DNA from: Eubacterium sp. OM08-24
Lineage (GTDB): Bacteria; Bacillota; Clostridia; Oscillospirales; Acutalibacteraceae
Length of the DNA: 64,000 nt
Direction of reading: 5' to 3'
Assembly: GCF_003438075.1 (NCBI RefSeq)
Contig: NZ_QSTA01000003.1
Coordinates: forward strand, 1 to 64,000
A program made the translations under genes and the position numbers. This document shows, piece by piece, positions 59,694-64,000 of this stretch; positions within the stretch are counted from its first letter, which is position 1; each line of letters begins with the position of its first letter. The notes below the pieces were generated by a model. The model was not told the DNA's origin, did no database searches, and saw nothing but the letters and a program-made list of their open reading frames with translations.

Positions 59694-60236
59694 ATGAAAA
59701 TTTAAACTGAAAGGCTGTATCTTCGGGAGCTTACGCACGAAGATTTTGACGCTTTATATAAAGTGCTGGCGGATTCCGACATTATGCAGCACTACCCCTA
59801 CACTTTTGATGAAAGCAGGGTACAAAATTGGATAAACAGGAGCATTGAGCGCTACCATATTTTCGGATTTGGATTGTGGGCGGTTTGCCTTAAAAACACA
59901 GGTGAAATGATTGGCGACTGCGGAATTACAATGCAAATGATTAATAATCAAATAAAGCCTGAAATCGGGTATCATTTAAGAAAGGATATGCAGCATAAGG
60001 GTTTTGCAAAAGGGGCAAGCATTGCGGTAAGAGATTGGACATTTATTAACACTCCTTTCAATACCGTGTATTCCTATATGAAAAAAGATAACATTGCCTC
60101 CGCCGCTGTCGCTGTGTCATACGGTTGTAAAAAACTTGATGAATTTATTGACAGTGAAAATGAAACAACTGTTGTGTACGGAATCACAAGGAGAGAGTGG
60201 GAGAAAATTCAAAATATAATTTTATACAAAAATTAA
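59694..60236 (+). pseudogene. GNAT N-acetyltransferase (RimJ/RimL type) with TAA at codon 4
   Basis: Read through, the product is a ~180-aa GNAT protein: TERLYLRELTHEDFDALYKV, GFGLWAVCLKNTGEMIGDCG, EIGYHLRKDMQHKGFAKGAS. The ATG at 59694 with GGTGAT upstream is followed by AAA ATT TAA ACT GAA. Family members normally read MKIETERLYLREL, so TAA at 59703-59705 stands where GAA is expected. A downstream GTG at 59763 would remove the first strand of the fold. The rest of the frame is intact, so the mutation is recent or is a base-call error. Confidence 0.75.
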
Positions 60237-60378
60237 CTTGATGTATATTGAAAAACATTTTATATGCTGATATAATAAAATTGTAAATTGTTGACTAAGC
60301 CTTGGCTTTTTCATAAATATTTTTATAAGGAGATTAGTGTTTGACAAAGACTAATACAACGGTAATAGTAGCATAATC

Positions 60379-60420
60379 GGGAGGTTTGCTGCTTTTACCG
60401 ACAAACCTCCCAAAAGGTTT
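60379..60420 (+). promoter_or_regulatory. Leader hairpin upstream of the RNHCP gene
   Basis: GGGAGGTTTG (60379-60388) pairs perfectly with CAAACCTCCC (60402-60411) around a 13-nt loop, followed by AAAAGGTTTTTG. It lies about 40 bases before the RNHCP start, and a TTGACA box lies upstream at 60341. It may be a terminator-like attenuator or the terminator of upstream transcription. Confidence 0.5.
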
Positions 60421-60450
60421 TTGATTTTACTTTTTGGAGGATTATGCTCT

Positions 60451-60879
60451 ATGAATAGAGAAAACAAGAAAAAATCATATAAAAAAGGTTATTATAAATC
60501 ACACGTCTGCAATGAAAGTTTTACCTGCAAGGTATGCGGCAGACTTGTTGTGCCAAACGGTGCAGGAAGTGACCACCGCAACCACTGCCCTTACTGTCTT
60601 ACGAGTATGCACCTTGATATTGAACCGGGTGATCGTGAGGCTGACTGCGGAGGAGCAATGGAACCCGTTGCAGTATGGGTGCGCAAAAACGGCGAATGGG
60701 CAATTATTCACCGCTGTAAAATCTGCGGAGCATTAAGTTCAAACAGAATTGCCGCTGATGATAATCCCATGAAACTTATGTCCATTGCAATGAAACCCGT
60801 ATCATCTCCCCCGTTTCCGCTTGAAAAAATTGAGGAAATGACAAAACTTATGGGCGGTGACGGCGAGCTTAAATGGTAA
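60451..60879 (+). CDS. RNHCP-domain zinc-ribbon protein
   Basis: The 142-aa protein has the RNHCP motif DHRNHCPYCLTSMH (~47-60) plus CKVCG and CKICGALSSNR, forming paired Cys clusters for zinc. RNHCP proteins are small and of unknown function, widespread in Firmicutes and Actinobacteria. GGAGG before the ATG at 60451 selects this start over an upstream ATT-rich extension. Confidence 0.85.
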   Translation: MNRENKKKSYKKGYYKSHVCNESFTCKVCGRLVVPNGAGSDHRNHCPYCLTSMHLDIEPGDREADCGGAMEPVAVWVRKNGEWAIIHRCKICGALSSNRIAADDNPMKLMSIAMKPVSSPPFPLEKIEEMTKLMGGDGELKW

Positions 60880-60901
60880 TAATCTGACTGCAAATCAAAA
60901 T

Positions 60902-60945
60902 GACTCCTTGTCGGTTGGCGAGGAGTCTGATATTATTTTTAAACA
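60902..60945 (+). terminator. Terminator of the RNHCP gene
   Basis: GACTCCT (60902-60908) pairs with AGGAGTC (60921-60927), followed by TGATATTATTTTT. Confidence 0.7.
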
Positions 60946-60995
60946 TTTACATATTAAATTATTTTTAGAAAACAATAACACAAGGAGGTTTATAT

Positions 60996-61970
60996 ATGTG
61001 TACTGCCGCAACATACAAAACAAAGAATTTTTATTTTGGACGAACTCTTGACTATGAATTTTCGTACGGTGACGAAATAACCGTTACTCCGAGAAACTAT
61101 GCCTTTGATTTTCGCCACACAAGCGCTTGCACCTCTCACTATGCTATAATCGGAATGGCACATATTGTGGGAAATTATCCCCTTTACTATGATGCAATCA
61201 ACGAAAAAGGCCTTGGAATGGCAGGACTTAACTTTGTTGGAAATGCCGTTTACGCAAAGCCTGTAAGCGGAAAGGAAAATATTGCTCAGTTTGAATTTAT
61301 ACCATACATTTTAGGCAAATGCGCAAATATTAACGAGGCAAAAAGCTTGCTTGCAAGCATAAATCTTACAGATACACCGTTCAGCGAAAAACTCCCGACC
61401 GCTCAACTTCATTGGATAATTGCCGATGAGAACGGCTGCATTACAGTGGAATCTATGGCAGACGGACTGCATATTTACGATAATCCGGTTGGCGTGCTTA
61501 CAAACAATCCGCCGTTTGAAACACAAATGTTTATGCTCAATAATTATATGTCACTTTCTCCCAAACAGCCGCAAAACGCCTTTGCAAACGGGCTTGCGCT
61601 TAACTCGTACAGCCGAGGAATGGGCGCACTCGGACTTCCGGGTGACCTCTCCTCTGCCTCACGCTTTGCACGAGTTGCGTTTACAAAAATGAATTCAATT
61701 TCTGCCGACAGTGAAAACGAAAGTGTAAGTCAGTTTTTCCATATTCTCGGCTCGGTAGACCAACAGCGAGGCTGTTGCGAAGTGAGCGAGGGCAAGTATG
61801 AAATTACGATTTATACCTCTTGCTGTAACACAACAAAGGGAATTTACTACTACACAACCTATAATAATCATCAGATTTCCGCCGTTGATATGCGCAAAGA
61901 AAATCTCGACAGCACCGAGCTTATGCGCTATCCGCTGATTGAAGAACAGCAAATTAATTTTCAAAACTAA
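60996..61970 (+). CDS. Choloylglycine hydrolase-family Ntn amidohydrolase (bile salt hydrolase / penicillin V acylase type)
   Basis: The 324-aa protein starts MCTAATYKTKNFYFGRTLDY. Cys2 becomes the N-terminal nucleophile after Met removal; Arg16 and Asp19 fit the conserved BSH/PVA positions, with NEKGLGMAGLN and the Asn in LTNNPPF further on. Members hydrolyse conjugated bile salts or penicillin V; length and gut-type host favour bile salt hydrolase, though substrate cannot be fixed by eye. AAGGAGG precedes the ATG. Confidence 0.88.
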   Translation: MCTAATYKTKNFYFGRTLDYEFSYGDEITVTPRNYAFDFRHTSACTSHYAIIGMAHIVGNYPLYYDAINEKGLGMAGLNFVGNAVYAKPVSGKENIAQFEFIPYILGKCANINEAKSLLASINLTDTPFSEKLPTAQLHWIIADENGCITVESMADGLHIYDNPVGVLTNNPPFETQMFMLNNYMSLSPKQPQNAFANGLALNSYSRGMGALGLPGDLSSASRFARVAFTKMNSISADSENESVSQFFHILGSVDQQRGCCEVSEGKYEITIYTSCCNTTKGIYYYTTYNNHQISAVDMRKENLDSTELMRYPLIEEQQINFQN

Positions 61971-61974
61971 AGCA

Positions 61975-62005
61975 ACAGACCGACACAACAAAAGTGTCGG
62001 TCTGT
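61975..62005. terminator. Convergent terminator between the BSH-like gene and the ABC permease
   Basis: ACAGACCGACAC (61975-61986) pairs perfectly with GTGTCGGTCTGT (61994-62005), a 12-bp stem with a 7-nt loop, followed by ATTTTATT on the plus strand. Confidence 0.88.
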
Positions 62006-62008
62006 ATT

Positions 62009-64000
62009 TTATTCTGCGTTTTTGAGCGCCTCTTCCATTGGAATTTTTTTGATTTTTCTAAACTGCAAAGCGCCTACAACCGCATATGCGAGTATTCCGA
62101 AAACGAGCATTTTTACATAAACCATAGGTTCTATGTAGAATGAAAGCCAACCCGAAAAACTGCTTATCAATTCACTGTATATTATCTTCATCAATAAATA
62201 TGAAATTGGCAGGCTGATTATTACCGAAAAAATTGCTACAATAGCTGTTGAAATAATGTAAAGCCTTGTAATTTCACCGTTCTGATAGCCGAGTATCTTT
62301 ACTATTGATACCGAATTTGCATTCTTTTCTATTATGATTTTAGAAAGCAAATATACAAGCAGCATATAGAGAAGTATTGCAAATGCCGAAACCATTGGGA
62401 ACATTCCACCCATTGAATCGGTCAGTTGGTCAGAGATTACTGTCAAATCCTTTTGAGTAATCTTGCTTGCAATCAGCTTATCGTCAATGTCTGTTATTTC
62501 TTTATTTGAAAAATATCCGCTGAAATAATCTTCTGACTTATCAAACTCGGTTCTGAAATTTTCTATATCCATAAATACCGCCAATGACGCAGGATATTTA
62601 TATGTACCGCTAATTGTAAGGCGATAGGTTTTGTCATCATACTTTGTCTTTAGGTCAAGATTATCTCCAACCTTTAAGCCGAATTTTTCCAAAATACCCT
62701 CAGATACATAAACCGAGTTTCTGTCTATAAATCCTGCTTTTACATAGTCCGACTCCTTATCCACACCATATACCGTAATTTCATCGGATTTTTCGGAATT
62801 TTTAAAATTGGTTTCAAGCGTAGTTACCGCATATTTTTCTGCACCCTTAGTATCGGTTTCAACGGGCATTTTCAATATATACTGATAATCGCAAATCATA
62901 TTGTCGATTACCTCTGTCTTATAATTATCAAGCAACGGCGGCAACATAAGACTGAACATAAGAATTAGGTTTGAAAAAAGTATACCTACAAACAAAACAA
63001 TGTAGCTTGACTTGTTTTGAAAAATAACACGAAGTCTGAACCTTGTCATAAACTTAAAGTTAGGTAACTTGGCAACCTTTTTCTTTTCCTTTTTGCTGAG
63101 GTCACGACGCAAAAATTTAAGCGGTGAAAGCGCCAGCTTTTTGCTGAGAATAAATATATTGACTATCACCATAATAATGCAAGGCACAACGGTTGTTATT
63201 ACAAACGCATAACCGTTCCACAATGTAACATACGGACCGAGGCTGTAACTTTCGTAATAAATATTGGCAACAATATCCTTAAGCACAGTATAGCCGAGCA
63301 CATTACCGAGTATTGCACCCACGATTGTAACCACAACAGGGAGCAAAAGATAGTGCCTTAAAAGCTCGCCCTTGGTATAACCCGACGCCCTCAGTGTTCC
63401 GATAACGGCTGATTCCTTTTCAATGGTATTTGAAGTAGTGACTGCAAATACAAATGCCATAATTGCAATTACAATGTATAAAAGGGTTATCATCATTGAG
63501 GTATCAGAACCAATGTCATCGCCCGAAAAATGTATAGCCTGATTGTCAAGCTCGGATACAAAGTTATTCATCACAGCATTTTTAGCAATTAATTCTTTTA
63601 GGTCGGTGTTTTTATCGTGCTTTTGCTGTTCGGTAAGTGAGCTGTCGTTGAAAGTATATGAATAGCAGTAATGTAAATGCTTATCCGATATTTTGTCAAA
63701 GGCATTGTCGGTAACCACAGCAACGGTAAAATTCTGCGCATCAAACATCATATCGGTATTATTTTTAAATAATGCCGTATAATCGGGAAAAGCAACATAA
63801 CCGCTCACCTTGTACTGCCTGCCGTCAAGCTCTGCCTTGTCGCCGATATTAATATTGTTGTTCTCGCCAAAAAGTCTGTCAATCGCAATTTCATCGTCCT
63901 GTTTCGGGAACTCGCCCTCAAAAAGCTCGATTTTATCTACATCATTTCTGTTCTTATAAATTCTGTATGCAGCGTTTTTATAGCTTTCTTCCTTGTAAAA
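62009..64000 (-). CDS. FtsX-type ABC transporter permease, 5' end cut by the window edge
   Basis: The frame stays open from its stop at 62009 to the window end, so at least 663 residues are present and the start lies beyond 64000. It has a large extracellular region, then FtsX-like four-helix blocks (STMMITLLYIVIAIMAFVFA, TVIGTLRASGYTKGELLRHY; a second block ends MLVYLLSKIIIEKNANSV then IVKILGYQNGEITRLYIIST). This is the two-block MacB/FtsX permease layout used to export peptides or lipids or to sense antimicrobial peptides. The ATPase gene is probably just outside the window. Confidence 0.85.
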   Translation of the reverse strand, partial: FYKEESYKNAAYRIYKNRNDVDKIELFEGEFPKQDDEIAIDRLFGENNNINIGDKAELDGRQYKVSGYVAFPDYTALFKNNTDMMFDAQNFTVAVVTDNAFDKISDKHLHYCYSYTFNDSSLTEQQKHDKNTDLKELIAKNAVMNNFVSELDNQAIHFSGDDIGSDTSMMITLLYIVIAIMAFVFAVTTSNTIEKESAVIGTLRASGYTKGELLRHYLLLPVVVTIVGAILGNVLGYTVLKDIVANIYYESYSLGPYVTLWNGYAFVITTVVPCIIMVIVNIFILSKKLALSPLKFLRRDLSKKEKKKVAKLPNFKFMTRFRLRVIFQNKSSYIVLFVGILFSNLILMFSLMLPPLLDNYKTEVIDNMICDYQYILKMPVETDTKGAEKYAVTTLETNFKNSEKSDEITVYGVDKESDYVKAGFIDRNSVYVSEGILEKFGLKVGDNLDLKTKYDDKTYRLTISGTYKYPASLAVFMDIENFRTEFDKSEDYFSGYFSNKEITDIDDKLIASKITQKDLTVISDQLTDSMGGMFPMVSAFAILLYMLLVYLLSKIIIEKNANSVSIVKILGYQNGEITRLYIISTAIVAIFSVIISLPISYLLMKIIYSELISSFSGWLSFYIEPMVYVKMLVFGILAYAVVGALQFRKIKKIPMEEALKNAE

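Noticed and set aside
91..60236. Stop-codon recoding of TAA as an explanation for the two interrupted genes
   Set aside because: Dozens of other genes in the window end normally at TAA with tight gene overlaps, so genome-wide TAA reassignment is excluded.

Overview
The window reads as chromosome of a low-to-mid GC Gram-positive gut Clostridia bacterium, most like the Ruminococcus / [Eubacterium] siraeum group. This is inferred from the A/G-rich ribosome binding sites, a cellulosome-style dockerin pseudogene, a bile-salt-hydrolase-type enzyme, an RNHCP protein and a MurT/GatD-like pair. An integrative and conjugative element (ICE) of about 46 kb interrupts it. No database search was possible; names rest on visible motifs, family knowledge and gene order.

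Left chromosomal flank (1-11.4 kb): a broken dockerin gene; a stand-alone MutS-type ATPase; a MurT-like ligase with a GatD-like amidotransferase partner lacking the expected catalytic Cys and His; an NSS sodium symporter divergent from a LysR regulator; adenine deaminase; an acyltransferase-3 membrane protein; an unrecognised 209-aa protein; and tRNA-Ser(CGA).

ICE (about 11.5-57.7 kb). Left end, minus strand: tyrosine integrase, excisionase, a MazF toxin without an obvious antitoxin, an odd GC-rich non-genic stretch, and a sigma-like factor. Cargo: a lantibiotic-immunity-type cassette (ABC transporter, two permeases, small membrane proteins, lipoprotein, GntR regulator, GT51 transglycosylase, divergent two-component system), then an AraC/GyrI regulator with a C45 acyltransferase/hydrolase and a Cys-rich KTR protein, and an XRE regulator. 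Transfer module, all minus strand: CHAP wall hydrolase, class B sortase, VirB4, PrgI, TrbL/VirB6, Maff2 pilin-like protein, VirD4, ArdC-like protein, PcfB, relaxase, MobC, a likely oriT, a DUF3991/Toprim protein and a 2733-aa methylase-helicase. After it come small accessory proteins, a thioester/SpaA-repeat sortase-anchored adhesin, a lipoprotein, ParB, ParA and an HTH protein. Order and content resemble Tn1549-type elements. In the likely working scheme, relaxase and MobC nick oriT, VirD4 couples the DNA to the VirB4/TrbL/PrgI/Maff2 channel, the CHAP enzyme opens the wall, adhesin and sortase aid cell contact, and ParAB and the helicase-methylase maintain and protect the DNA.

The ends carry repeated AGTTCTCTCC boxes (probable integrase arm sites), and a ~77-bp imperfect direct repeat lies outside both ends.

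Right flank (57.7-64 kb): an acidic-tailed ORF fragment, a MATE exporter, a GNAT gene with a nonsense codon at codon 4, an RNHCP protein, a choloylglycine-hydrolase-family enzyme, and an FtsX-type ABC permease cut by the window edge.
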